From NCBI GenBank assembly GCA_036275695.1, contig DASUDI010000008.1, positions 1 through 23,828 on the forward strand: DNA of 23,828 nucleotides, in the 5' to 3' direction. This document shows, piece after piece, positions 14,641-21,999 of the stretch (positions within the stretch are counted from its first letter, which is position 1; every line of letters begins with the position of its first letter). The position numbers and the translations under genes are program-made. The notes beneath the pieces were generated by a model. The model searched no databases, was not told the origin of the DNA, and saw only the letters and a program-made list of their open reading frames with translations. Source of the DNA: Damh-18 sp036275695 (GTDB taxonomy: Bacteria > Patescibacteriota > Minisyncoccia > Phycocordibacterales > UBA918).

Positions 14641-15267
14641 ATGTACCGAAAACACATCATTACACTATCAGGAAAACCTGGAAGTGGAAAATCCTCAACC
14701 GCTGACCGCATCGCTGAATTGCTTGGCTATACGCGATACTCTTCAGGTGAAACTGTACGTGAGTACATAAAAAAGCACAACCTAACTCTCGCCTCATTCA
14801 ACGCACTTGCAGAAAAACAACCAGAGTTTGACCACAAAATTGATGAGGAGCTACGAAAACTTCGTGACCACAATGACATCGTCATAGACGCGCGTCTTGG
14901 CTTCTATTGGATACCTGAATCATTTAAGGTCTTCCTCGACCTTGATAGTGACGTCGCCATAGCACGAATATTTAGAGACGCCAACATGAACACGCTTCGC
15001 AGTGACGCAGGAGAGGGTGGTGTTGATATGGGTAACGTCATGGACCAAATTACCGCGCGTATGCAGAGTGAGCGCACACGTTTTAAAACACTTTACGGTG
15101 TAAACCCCTACAGCATTGAACATTTTGACCTTGTTATTGACACCTCACGACACAGTCCTCAAACCGTAGCACTCACTATTTTTGACACCTACCAAAAATG
15201 GCTTGTGTCATCAAGCTGGAAACAAGTAGTCAGTAAAGTACCTTCTGGATTTTCATTCAGGAATTAA
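14641..15267 (+). CDS. Cytidylate kinase-like P-loop kinase
   Basis: The protein has 208 residues. The P-loop GKPGSGKSS (11-19) and the following YTRYSSGETVRE segment resemble the substrate-binding start of archaeal-type (d)CMP kinases (GKxGSGKSTxA...SGxxxR). The VIDARLGFYW motif and an LDLDSDVAIARI strand-helix follow, as in that group (IDGRLxxW...). It likely phosphorylates CMP/dCMP. An AAA/shikimate-kinase-type substrate cannot be ruled out. With gmk, adk and ndk nearby it completes a local set of nucleotide kinases. It is monocistronic, and a terminator overlaps its stop codon. Confidence 0.75.
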   Translation: MYRKHIITLSGKPGSGKSSTADRIAELLGYTRYSSGETVREYIKKHNLTLASFNALAEKQPEFDHKIDEELRKLRDHNDIVIDARLGFYWIPESFKVFLDLDSDVAIARIFRDANMNTLRSDAGEGGVDMGNVMDQITARMQSERTRFKTLYGVNPYSIEHFDLVIDTSRHSPQTVALTIFDTYQKWLVSSSWKQVVSKVPSGFSFRN

Positions 15268-15303
15268 CATAATGGCCACACGCTACGCGTGTGGCCATTA
15301 TGT
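15267..15303. terminator. Bidirectional terminator between the CMP-kinase-like gene and secY
   Basis: A 17-bp perfect stem (15267-15283 with 15287-15303) has a TAC loop. It starts at the last base of the plus-strand stop codon and lies 30 nt beyond the secY stop. A short T-run follows on the plus strand. Confidence 0.85.
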
Positions 15304-15333
15304 TTCCTATACAGGCGCGCCGTTTCAGTCTTT

Positions 15334-16605
15334 TTAATACTGTCGCATTGAGACCTGAGAATCAATTCTCCGCACGAGATCAATTACCACCGAAACCGCT
15401 ATGAGGAGCGCTGTACCTCCGATAGCAAGCGTGGTGACGCCTGTGAGTATCTGCATAACCATAGGGAGCACTGCAACAACTCCGAGAAAGAGCGCTCCTA
15501 CAAGGGTGAGTCGTGTAATCAATTTACCAAGGTATTCTGAGGTGTGCGTTCCTGGGCGGATACCTGGAATAAACGCGCCATTGCGCTGAAGATTTTTCGA
15601 CATTGCGTCAGGATCAAAGGTAACCGCGGTATAAAAGAATGTGAACAGCACCACAAACACAAAATATACCATCGCGTACAACTCTTGATTATTGAAGAAT
15701 GAGGTTACTTTTTCGGTTAGACCAGCAATACCACTCACATTAAAACTTGCGAGAATATTGAGAATCATTTGAGGAAAAAGCAAAATCGAAAGTGCAAAGA
15801 TGATTGGAATAACCCCCGCCTGGTTGAGTCGGAGCGGAAGATAACTCGTGGTTCCCCCATACGTCTTCCCTCCACGAACCTGTTTTGCGTGCGTAATGGG
15901 TACTTGACGTTCAGCTTGTGTCATGACAACCACTCCATAAATAATCGCTACCGCTGCTGCGGTGAACGCAATATAAAGAGGTAACTTTGTAGGATCATAG
16001 TTATAGATTAACTGACTTACGGTCTGTGGGAGTGTTGCTACGATACCCGCAAAAATGATGATAGACACCCCATTTCCAATACCATATTCAGTTACTAATT
16101 CACCGAGCCACACAAGCAACACGGATCCCGCGACAACAATCACGATATTGAGCATGAACTCAAATGTTGAAAGTCCCGCAATAACGCCTTGTGATTTAAG
16201 GAGTGTCAAAAAGCCGAAAGCTTGTAAAATCGCAAGTGGAAGTGTCAGTAAGCGACTATACTGTGTAAATTTCGCACGCCCTGTTTCTCCCTCCTCAGAA
16301 TACATCGCTTTAAGTTTTGGCGACATAACCGTCATGAGTTGCATGATGATAGAGGCCGTAATGAAAGGACCGACACCGAGCATCACAATAGAAAGATTCG
16401 AAAGTCCACCACCTGAGAATATATTGAGCAATCCAAGAAATTGATTATTCTGGAAAAACTGCGCAAGGACCGCGAGGTCCACGCCTGGAATCGGTACCGC
16501 GGTTAATCCACGAAACACAATAAGCGCGCCGAGTACGAAAAGTATACGGTCGCGAATTGCCTTTTCGGTCATCATGATTTTCAGTTTTTGTAGAAAGGTA
16601 TCCAT
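15334..16605 (-). CDS. secY: Protein translocase subunit SecY
   Basis: The protein has 423 residues with ten predicted membrane helices, forming the channel of the Sec translocon. Recognisable segments are the plug/helix-2 region (GLLNIFSGGGLSNLSIVMLGVGPFI), SPKLKAMYSEEGETGR, the conserved cytoplasmic loop QAERQVPITHAKQ, and NLQRNGAFIPGIRPG before helix 9. A second in-frame ATG twelve codons in (MTEKAIRDRILF) is an alternative start. Unlike the usual spc operon, it is separated from L15 by a strong terminator and has its own -10. Confidence 0.97.
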   Translation of the reverse strand: MDTFLQKLKIMMTEKAIRDRILFVLGALIVFRGLTAVPIPGVDLAVLAQFFQNNQFLGLLNIFSGGGLSNLSIVMLGVGPFITASIIMQLMTVMSPKLKAMYSEEGETGRAKFTQYSRLLTLPLAILQAFGFLTLLKSQGVIAGLSTFEFMLNIVIVVAGSVLLVWLGELVTEYGIGNGVSIIIFAGIVATLPQTVSQLIYNYDPTKLPLYIAFTAAAVAIIYGVVVMTQAERQVPITHAKQVRGGKTYGGTTSYLPLRLNQAGVIPIIFALSILLFPQMILNILASFNVSGIAGLTEKVTSFFNNQELYAMVYFVFVVLFTFFYTAVTFDPDAMSKNLQRNGAFIPGIRPGTHTSEYLGKLITRLTLVGALFLGVVAVLPMVMQILTGVTTLAIGGTALLIAVSVVIDLVRRIDSQVSMRQY

Positions 16606-16629
16606 CTGAATAGTAGCGACTGCTACGGA

Positions 16630-16635
16630 ATTATA
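16630..16635 (-). promoter_or_regulatory. -10 element of secY
   Basis: A perfect TATAAT on the minus strand, with predicted leader of about 18 nt. No -35 is recognisable. A second extended -10-like TGC-TACTAT lies upstream near 16686-16694. Confidence 0.5.
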
Positions 16636-16656
16636 TTGTTAATGACAGTGTCACGG

Positions 16657-16674
16657 GGTGTATCTCGATACACC
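16657..16674. repeat. 8-bp inverted repeat upstream of secY
   Basis: GGTGTATC and GATACACC are separated by 2 nt, about 22 nt upstream of the secY -10. It could be an operator or, if transcription starts upstream, a leader hairpin. Confidence 0.5.
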
Positions 16675-16721
16675 GAGTACTCACGTATAGTAGCATATTT
16701 CACGTACGTGCGTACTCGTCG

Positions 16722-16752
16722 GATAAACGCCACCCCTAGGGTGGCGTTTATC
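16722..16752 (-). terminator. Terminator between rplO and secY
   Basis: A 14-bp perfect stem (16722-16735 with 16739-16752), with loop CTA, begins 5 nt past the rplO stop. The U-tract on the minus strand is poor, so readthrough into secY is possible. Confidence 0.75.
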
Positions 16753-16756
16753 GATT

Positions 16757-17206
16757 TTAGAGTACTGAGCCACCCGCTTTTTCTATCTTCTCCTTCGCTG
16801 AGGTAGAGTAGGTACACCCTGAAAGGGTCACCTTCTTTGTAAGTGTTCCTGTTCCAAGAATCTTAATAGGCGCAACCTTACCCTTATGTACTGAAACAAT
16901 TTTCTTCGCGACTAATGTCTGCGGAGAAACAGTATCACCGTGCACAAACGCGGCTTCAATGACCGTGAGATTTACCACAGTCGATAACACGCGTTCAGCA
17001 TTCACGGTCTGCGCGCGATTTTTACCATGACCTCGAAGTTTTGGAATACGCTTAATAATGTCACGCATTTCAGGGCGTGGACGACCTCCTGCGCGCGCGG
17101 TTTGCCCTTTACCACCAGCACCTGATGTCTTACCACGCTTTCCTCCACGACCGATGCGCTTTGCCACACGGCGCTCTGTCTTTGGTTGTAGTTGATGTAA
17201 TTGCAT
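16757..17206 (-). CDS. rplO: 50S ribosomal protein L15
   Basis: The protein has 149 residues. MQLHQLQPKTERRVAKRIGRGGKRGKTSGAGGKGQTAR has the glycine/arginine-rich L15 N-terminus, and the C-terminal strand KVTLSGCTYSTSAKEKIEKAGG is typical. L15 is a late-assembly 50S protein. It follows S5 by 26 nt with no uL30 gene between them. It is the last gene of the S14-to-L15 unit. Confidence 0.97.
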   Translation of the reverse strand: MQLHQLQPKTERRVAKRIGRGGKRGKTSGAGGKGQTARAGGRPRPEMRDIIKRIPKLRGHGKNRAQTVNAERVLSTVVNLTVIEAAFVHGDTVSPQTLVAKKIVSVHKGKVAPIKILGTGTLTKKVTLSGCTYSTSAKEKIEKAGGSVL

Positions 17207-17232
17207 AATGTAAATAATGAATGTACTCAGGA

Positions 17233-17856
17233 TTATGCCTTGAGCATTTTAAGTGCCGCTACTGCAGCGCGCGCGTTATTAAGTTTATTCTTGCTTCGTG
17301 AAAATATCTTAGCCGTCACATCTTTAACGCCCGCAAGTTCAAGTACGATACGTACAGAACTTCCCGCTACAAGTCCGCGCCCTGGTGAGGGGATAATCTT
17401 TACCTCGCTTGACGCAACCTTTGTGTGCACATCATGAGGAATATGGCTATGCTTATTCATTGGCACGGTAATAAGATTTTTTCGTGCATTTCGGACAGCT
17501 TTTTCAATAGCGAGCTGTGTATCTCCCGCCTTTCCGATGCCAACACCCACACGACCTTTTTTGTCACCAATAACAATCGCGACACTGAAACTGAAACGAC
17601 GACCACCTGCCATAACGCGGGTCACGCGACGAATACTGATCATTTTTTGTTCAAACTCTGAACGAGGTCGATCCTCCCGACGACCTCCCCGACGAGCACG
17701 TCGTGGATTACGACGATTATCTCCTTCTCCCTCGCGTCGCCCGCGCCCACGACCACGTGGCACGTTCGCAGCGGGTGCATCGGTGGTAGCCTCTGGTGCT
17801 ACCGATGGAGGGACCGGTGTCCCTTCTATAGCTTCCTGCTGTGTGTTTTTACTCAT
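17233..17856 (-). CDS. rpsE: 30S ribosomal protein S5 with a long Arg/Gly-rich N-terminus
   Basis: The protein has 207 residues. The S5 core begins at about residue 70 (MISIRRVTRVMAGGRRFSFS) with GDKKGRVGVGIGKAGDTQLAIEKA, and the C-terminal domain (SPGRGLVAGSSVRIVLELAG) is complete. The first 70 residues form a disordered extension: a Pro/Ala/Thr-rich part (1-32), then a basic RGRGRGRREGEGDNRRNPRR segment. Most bacterial S5 proteins have only 10-20 residues there. S5 sits at the mRNA entry side of the 30S and affects fidelity. ATG 17856 fits, and no better internal start exists before the core. Confidence 0.96.
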   Translation of the reverse strand: MSKNTQQEAIEGTPVPPSVAPEATTDAPAANVPRGRGRGRREGEGDNRRNPRRARRGGRREDRPRSEFEQKMISIRRVTRVMAGGRRFSFSVAIVIGDKKGRVGVGIGKAGDTQLAIEKAVRNARKNLITVPMNKHSHIPHDVHTKVASSEVKIIPSPGRGLVAGSSVRIVLELAGVKDVTAKIFSRSKNKLNNARAAVAALKMLKA

Positions 17857-17876
17857 ATCGTATACTTACTACTCAA

Positions 17877-18227
17877 TTAAAATTCCAATCCGTGTGTTCT
17901 CGCGCTCTCTGCAAGTGCAACAACCGCGCCCTGGTACTGAAATCCTCCTCGATCAAATACCACCTTAGTTATTCCCTTTGTTTTTGCACCCTCAGCGATA
18001 ATTTTACCAAGCGCCTCCGCGCGTGCGGTTGCGTTTGCTCCTTTTACCTTTCGTGTATCCGTGCCCAATATCGTAACACCCGCATCATCGTTGATGAGTT
18101 GCGCGTACAAAAATCGATTACTTCGAAATACGGCAAGACGGGGGCGTTCCGCGGTTCCGTTTACGCGAGCTCGAATGCGCGCGTGTCGCTGCACTCGTTT
18201 GGTTACTTTGTGTGATGTTGTACTCAT
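17877..18227 (-). CDS. rplR: 50S ribosomal protein L18
   Basis: The protein has 116 residues. RVNGTAERPRLAVFRSNRFLYAQLI and the end FDRGGFQYQGAVVALAESAR are diagnostic of L18, the 5S rRNA-binding protein of the central protuberance. It stands between L6 and S5 as in the standard spc order, with gaps of about 20 nt and no Shine-Dalgarno sequence. Confidence 0.97.
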   Translation of the reverse strand: MSTTSHKVTKRVQRHARIRARVNGTAERPRLAVFRSNRFLYAQLINDDAGVTILGTDTRKVKGANATARAEALGKIIAEGAKTKGITKVVFDRGGFQYQGAVVALAESARTHGLEF

Positions 18228-18248
18228 ATCTCAATGTGAAGCGCGCGC

Positions 18249-18788
18249 TTAGGATGCACCCTTCTTACCTTGCTTGCGAATAATAAACTCTCCTCGATAC
18301 CGAATTCCCTTGCCCTTATATGGTTCTGGCTTTTTTACCTTTCGAATGTCTGCCGCAAACTGCCCCACCACGTCCTTATCGTACCCCGTAATGGTGATGA
18401 CATTTTTTTCGGTAGCAATGGTTACACCAGCAGGCGCAACCAATTCAACAGGGTGCGAGAATCCAACTGATAACTTAATCTTATTTCCTCCCTGCGCTTC
18501 CGCACGATATCCCACTCCTTCAAGTTCAAGAATTTTGGTAAAACCTTCGGTGACTCCGATAATCATATTACGGAGATGCGCTGCGTACGTACCCCAGAGC
18601 GCGCGTGCCGTATTGCTCTCTTTTACTGGAGAAAGGGTAATCGTCTTACCTTCAACTACTACATCTATTTCTGAAGAAATAGGACGTGAGAGTTCACCTT
18701 TTGGTCCTTTCACGGTAAGTACACCATTTAAGAATGCCACTTCAACATTTGCTGGTGCTTCAACCGGTTGTTTTCCTAATCGACTCAT
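18249..18788 (-). CDS. rplF: 50S ribosomal protein L6
   Basis: The protein has 179 residues with the two tandem L6 domains. It starts MSRLGKQPVEAPANVEV, has VKGPKGELSRPI in domain 1, and the C-terminal signature PEPYKGKGIRYRGEFI with a KQGKK tail. It lies near the base of the L7/L12 stalk and contacts the sarcin-ricin loop. It follows S8 by 11 nt. Confidence 0.97.
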   Translation of the reverse strand: MSRLGKQPVEAPANVEVAFLNGVLTVKGPKGELSRPISSEIDVVVEGKTITLSPVKESNTARALWGTYAAHLRNMIIGVTEGFTKILELEGVGYRAEAQGGNKIKLSVGFSHPVELVAPAGVTIATEKNVITITGYDKDVVGQFAADIRKVKKPEPYKGKGIRYRGEFIIRKQGKKGAS

Positions 18789-18799
18789 AATTTATATGC

Positions 18800-19195
18800 T
18801 TACCAAATGATGAATAGTTCTTCGCCACCCATATTCTTGCTTCGCGCTTCTTCGCCAGTGAGAATGCCTGCGGGTGTTGAGAGAACGCGCTTACCCTTAC
18901 CGTATTTCACGGGAAAGATTTCTGCTACTCCGATGTATAAACGTCGACCTGGTTTTGAAACACGTTTCACCCCATGAATATGATGCTCACCGCGTGTATC
19001 GTACTTAAGGGTTACTTCAAGTGTCTTTTTTACCTTCTTGCCGTGCTTTTCAGCGCTCGTGATAAAGCCTGATTCCACAAGCTTATCCGCAATCGCGTGT
19101 TTAAGTTTTGAATACGGAATATGTACCGACTTCTTACCCACCATTCCCGCGTTTTTCAACTGAATGATGAAATCTCCGATTGGGTCGTTTACCAT
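18800..19195 (-). CDS. rpsH: 30S ribosomal protein S8
   Basis: The protein has 131 residues. DPIGDFIIQLKNAG at the start and STPAGILTGEEARSKNMGGE at the end are the S8 signatures. S8 binds helix 21 of 16S rRNA, and in E. coli it also represses the spc operon by binding its mRNA. Here its ATG overlaps the S14 stop by 7 nt, so the two are translationally coupled. Confidence 0.97.
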   Translation of the reverse strand: MVNDPIGDFIIQLKNAGMVGKKSVHIPYSKLKHAIADKLVESGFITSAEKHGKKVKKTLEVTLKYDTRGEHHIHGVKRVSKPGRRLYIGVAEIFPVKYGKGKRVLSTPAGILTGEEARSKNMGGEELFIIW

Positions 19196-19374
19196 GATGA
19201 TTTCTTTATACCGGGTATATGTCCTTCGTGTGCCGCCTCACGGAAACAGATGCGACACATATCGAAGTCTCGCATGTATCCTCGCTTTCGACCGCATTTA
19301 AAGCATCGGCGCACTACACGGCTTTTGAACTTTGGCACTCGAAGAGCGCGCAATAGAATTGATTTTCTTGCCAC
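19189..19374 (-). CDS. rpsN: 30S ribosomal protein S14, zinc-binding short form
   Basis: The protein has 61 residues from a GTG start at 19374: VARKSILLRALRVPKFKSRV, then CFKC (C24, C27) and CRIC (C40, C43), ending GHIPGIKKSSW. The CxxC-x12-CxxC zinc site and length match type-Z S14. An open frame runs 18 codons further upstream to an ATG, but that part does not resemble S14, and family members begin (M)ARK. It is the first gene of the S14-S8-L6-L18-S5-L15 unit, behind a promoter and a leader of about 180 nt. Confidence 0.93.
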   Translation of the reverse strand: MARKSILLRALRVPKFKSRVVRRCFKCGRKRGYMRDFDMCRICFREAAHEGHIPGIKKSSW

Positions 19375-19556
19375 GTCGTTTTGATTAACTAATATGGTAA
19401 CGATGAGGATCGTATCGTTGCGAATCAACGACTAATGCCTCTTGACGCACTACTCAAAAAGTCGCATGCCGTCTTTGGTATCTTCTTATACCAATCGATC
19501 GGTGCGTCTTATGCTCCCTATGGGAAATACCACGAGAGTAGGCGAATACACGCTAC
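19375..19556 (-). promoter_or_regulatory. Structured leader of the S14-L15 operon
   Basis: The region between the predicted start (about 19556) and the GTG is non-coding. Perfect nested inverted repeats occur in it: GACGCAC with GTGCGTC encloses a hairpin TTGGTAT-6 nt-ATACCAA. Nearer the gene are CGTTG/CAACG and AACGAT/ATCGTT. Such a fold could be an r-protein binding site for feedback control. Confidence 0.5.
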
Positions 19557-19562
19557 CGGGAG

Positions 19563-19591
19563 ACTATACCAGAATGCCCATGAAGAGTCAA
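19563..19591 (-). promoter_or_regulatory. Promoter of the S14-L15 operon
   Basis: TTGACT (19586-19591), a 17-nt spacer and TATAGT (19563-19568) lie on the minus strand, with an extended TGG before the -10. This is one of the strongest promoter matches in the window. Confidence 0.8.
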
Positions 19592-19708
19592 TAAACGTGC
19601 AGTATCTACGCGTGTTCCGAACAAATATTGTAACCCCAACTAAATTGTTACTGTAATTTGTCCAAATAGTATGGATGACATCATTCGCACGGACTCAGTA
19701 CCACAGAA

Positions 19709-19737
19709 AAAACACGCGCCCTTCGGGCGCGTGTTTT
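19709..19737 (-). terminator. Terminator after rplE
   Basis: A 13-bp perfect stem (19709-19721 with 19725-19737) has a 3-nt loop and six T on the minus-strand exit. It ends the S19-to-L5 unit about 30 nt past the rplE stop. Confidence 0.92.
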
Positions 19738-19768
19738 AATGTAACAATCAACTCTCCTCAATCAAGGA

Positions 19769-20311
19769 CTACGCGTTTTCTTTTTGGAGTGGTAATCCTA
19801 TGTGTCGAAGTAATGCTTCAGCATCCTCCTTTGTCTTTGCGGATGTTACGATAGTGACCGCAAAACTAAAGACGTCCCTGATATCTTCATCGGCAGTCTC
19901 GGGGAAAATGGTATGTTCTTTGATACCGATAGTGTAATTTCCCATTTCATCAAGCGAAGTAGTTTTGAGTCCACGGAAGTCGCGTGTCTGTGGGAGCGCG
20001 AGATGAATAAGTTTATACAGAAAATCCTGCATGCGCTCACCACGTAGTGTTATTTGATACCCGATGACATCACCCTCACGAAGTTTGAATGAGGCAATTG
20101 ACTGCTTTGCGCGGCGCGGCGCGGGCTTCTGTCCCGTAATAAGCGCGAGACGATCGATAATGAGTGCGATACGTTGCTTATCCTGAACCTTTCCCGTACC
20201 CACAGACACCACCACCTTCTGTACGCGTGGTGTTTGCATAACATTAGTGTATCCACGCGCATCCTTGAGCGCGCTATATGTGGACTTTGCGGTTTCTTTC
20301 ATTGTTTTCAT
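19769..20311 (-). CDS. rplE: 50S ribosomal protein L5
   Basis: The protein has 180 residues. The signature around TGQKPAPRRAKQSIASFKLREGDVIG and the C-terminal DFRGL, GNYTIGIKEHTIFPE and TIVTSAKTKEDAEALL blocks identify L5, which binds 5S rRNA and touches the P-site tRNA. ATG 20311 is used, although ATG 20302 (METAK-like start) is also possible. It is last in its unit, since a terminator follows, whereas in most bacteria L5 and S14 are co-transcribed. Confidence 0.97.
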   Translation of the reverse strand: MKTMKETAKSTYSALKDARGYTNVMQTPRVQKVVVSVGTGKVQDKQRIALIIDRLALITGQKPAPRRAKQSIASFKLREGDVIGYQITLRGERMQDFLYKLIHLALPQTRDFRGLKTTSLDEMGNYTIGIKEHTIFPETADEDIRDVFSFAVTIVTSAKTKEDAEALLRHIGLPLQKENA

Positions 20312-20337
20312 ACTAAGATAGTTATGATGGTAACGTA

Positions 20338-20649
20338 TTAAATGTGAGCACCAGAAGGACGCGCAACACGCACCTTCTTTTGAGTATCACCCTCGCCCTC
20401 GACCGAATATCCTACACGCACAGGCTTACCTTTTACGATGAGCGCGACATTTGACACATCAATGGGCATTGGTTTTGACACCACCTGTCCCTGTGACCCG
20501 CGACGTGTCGCGCGCTTATGGCGCTGTACCATATGTACCCCCTCCACAAGTACCTGCATCTTCTTGGGGAACACACGAGAAATAGTACCTTCCTTACCCT
20601 TATCTTTTCCGGCGATAACTTTCACCGTATCTCCTTTTTTGATTTTCAT
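20338..20649 (-). CDS. rplX: 50S ribosomal protein L24
   Basis: The protein has 103 residues. The KOW motif KKGDTVKVIAGKDKGKEGTI is at the N-terminus, followed by VEGVHMVQRHKRAT and the PIDVSNVALI strand. L24 initiates 50S assembly. It lies between L14 and L5 in the usual order with 20-26 nt gaps; the bases before its ATG (ATACAATCGT) contain no Shine-Dalgarno sequence. Confidence 0.97.
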   Translation of the reverse strand: MKIKKGDTVKVIAGKDKGKEGTISRVFPKKMQVLVEGVHMVQRHKRATRRGSQGQVVSKPMPIDVSNVALIVKGKPVRVGYSVEGEGDTQKKVRVARPSGAHI

Positions 20650-20670
20650 ACGATTGTATATGTTATAGCG

Positions 20671-21042
20671 CTAGACCACTTCTGGTGCGAGTGATACGAT
20701 TTTCTGATAACCTGCCTCTGCGAGTTCTCGGGGAATAGGACCAAACACACGATTCGCTTTGGGTTCCTTTTTTGCCTTATCGACAAGCACGACCGCGTTG
20801 TCATCAAAACTCACGTACGATCCGTCCTTGCGGCGGAACTTCTTTTTTTGACGTACCACGACACCGTACACCACGTCCTTTTTCTTCACAGGCTTGCGTG
20901 GTTCTGCTGTTTGTACTGAAAGTACAACCATTTCGCCGAGCTCCGCATAGCGCTTTTTTGAACCTCCGAGTATTTTGAATACGCGACCAACTTTACCTCC
21001 TGAGTTGTCGGTAATCTTTACTATTGTTTGTGGTTGAATCAT
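20671..21042 (-). CDS. rplN: 50S ribosomal protein L14
   Basis: The protein has 123 residues. MIQPQTIVKITDNSGGK, the VRQKKKFRRKDGSYVSFDDNA block and RVFGPIPREL are standard L14 landmarks. It lies at the subunit interface (bridge B8). It starts 18 nt after S17. Confidence 0.97.
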   Translation of the reverse strand: MIQPQTIVKITDNSGGKVGRVFKILGGSKKRYAELGEMVVLSVQTAEPRKPVKKKDVVYGVVVRQKKKFRRKDGSYVSFDDNAVVLVDKAKKEPKANRVFGPIPRELAEAGYQKIVSLAPEVV

Positions 21043-21060
21043 ACAAAATTATTAGTGAGA

Positions 21061-21324
21061 TTAACCCTTAATAAGTTCGAAATGCTTTCGCTTTGATAGC
21101 GGACGAGTCTCTCGGATATCGACCTTTTGCCCCTCCTGTGCGGTGTTACCCGCATCATGCACGAGATACTTCTTAGTACGGCGCATGAACTTCTTGTATT
21201 TTGGATGCATAACATAACGCTCTACCGCCACCGTAATGGTGTCTTTCATCTTTGTGGAAACAACGGTTCCGCGAAGTACGCGTCCATTTGATGTTGTTTC
21301 AGTTGTAATTTTTTGTGTTGCCAT
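21061..21324 (-). CDS. rpsQ: 30S ribosomal protein S17
   Basis: The protein has 87 residues with an OB fold: RVLRGTVVSTKMKDTITVAVE, then HPKYKKFMRRTKKYLVHDAG and the signature GQKVDIRETRPLSKRKHF. It is a primary 16S rRNA 5'-domain binder. It lies between L29 and L14 as expected. Confidence 0.97.
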   Translation of the reverse strand: MATQKITTETTSNGRVLRGTVVSTKMKDTITVAVERYVMHPKYKKFMRRTKKYLVHDAGNTAQEGQKVDIRETRPLSKRKHFELIKG

Positions 21325-21341
21325 ACTATGTAATTGCGTTA

Positions 21342-21533
21342 TTATGCTCCGACCTTTGCGCGTCTGTTATGTTCGGTGAGCGCGCGCGCTATCTCTCTCC
21401 GTGTGTTCCGAATGGAACGTGTGTCTCGCATGCCACTCCCCGCTCCCCCGAATCGCATCTTTTGGAGTGCGTCTCGCTTTTCTTTGATGAATGTTGCGAG
21501 ATCTATGTCAGTCATCTTTTGTATCTCTTTCAT
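21342..21533 (-). CDS. rpmC: 50S ribosomal protein L29
   Basis: The protein has 63 residues from ATG 21533 (MKEIQKMTDIDLATFIKEKR); two long helices with LQKMRFGGAGSG and RSIRNTRREIARALTE fit L29. A GTG at 21557 would add 8 residues and overlap the L16 stop; the ATG, 16 nt after that stop, gives a more typical N-terminus. L29 lies near the polypeptide exit and helps dock SRP and trigger factor. Confidence 0.92.
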   Translation of the reverse strand: MKEIQKMTDIDLATFIKEKRDALQKMRFGGAGSGMRDTRSIRNTRREIARALTEHNRRAKVGA

Positions 21534-21549
21534 AGTGATATCGTAAGCG

Positions 21550-21984
21550 TTATACACGTGTCTCCTCGCGGGTCACGAATTTTGCTTTTAATGGAAGTTT
21601 CGCGGTTGCCTTGCGAAGCGCCTCTTTTGCGAGATCCTCTGGCACGCCGTCAATCTCAAAAAGAATGCGACCAGGACGTACCTCGAATACGAAGTACTCA
21701 GGATCTCCCTTACCCTTACCCATGGGAACTTCCGCAGCCTTCTTAGTCACGGGCTTATCGGGGAAAATACGAATCCAAATCTTACCTGTCTTTCCGAGCG
21801 TTCGTGAAATAACACGACGCGCCGCCTCAATTTGGTTACTCTTTACGCGTGACTGTGACTGCGCCTTAAGCCCGTATGAGCCAAATGACACCGTGAGACC
21901 TCGTGTATCAGGAGCCTTAAGCTTGTCAGGGTGTTTGCGCCCTGTTTGCCACTTTCGGTGTTTTACTTTTTTAGGAAATAACAT
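21550..21984 (-). CDS. rplP: 50S ribosomal protein L16
   Basis: The protein has 144 residues from ATG 21984. MLFPKKVKHRKWQTGR is the classical start, with QIEAARRVISRTLGKTGKIW, then PVTKKAAEVPMGKGKGDPE and the LPLKAKFVTRE end. The upstream in-frame TTG (21990) would add only two residues. L16 organises the A-site region of 23S rRNA. Confidence 0.97.
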   Translation of the reverse strand: MLFPKKVKHRKWQTGRKHPDKLKAPDTRGLTVSFGSYGLKAQSQSRVKSNQIEAARRVISRTLGKTGKIWIRIFPDKPVTKKAAEVPMGKGKGDPEYFVFEVRPGRILFEIDGVPEDLAKEALRKATAKLPLKAKFVTREETRV

Positions 21985-21999
21985 ACTCAATACTTAATA

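Noticed and set aside
19401..19440. A possible tRNA-like segment (CGTTGATTCGCAACG)
   Set aside because: No acceptor stem, anticodon arm or standard T-loop could be built; it is only a 5-bp hairpin.
19435..19656. A 73-codon plus-strand frame in the S14-L5 gap
   Set aside because: It lies over the S14 promoter and leader on the opposite strand, has no promoter of its own and a composition unlike a protein.
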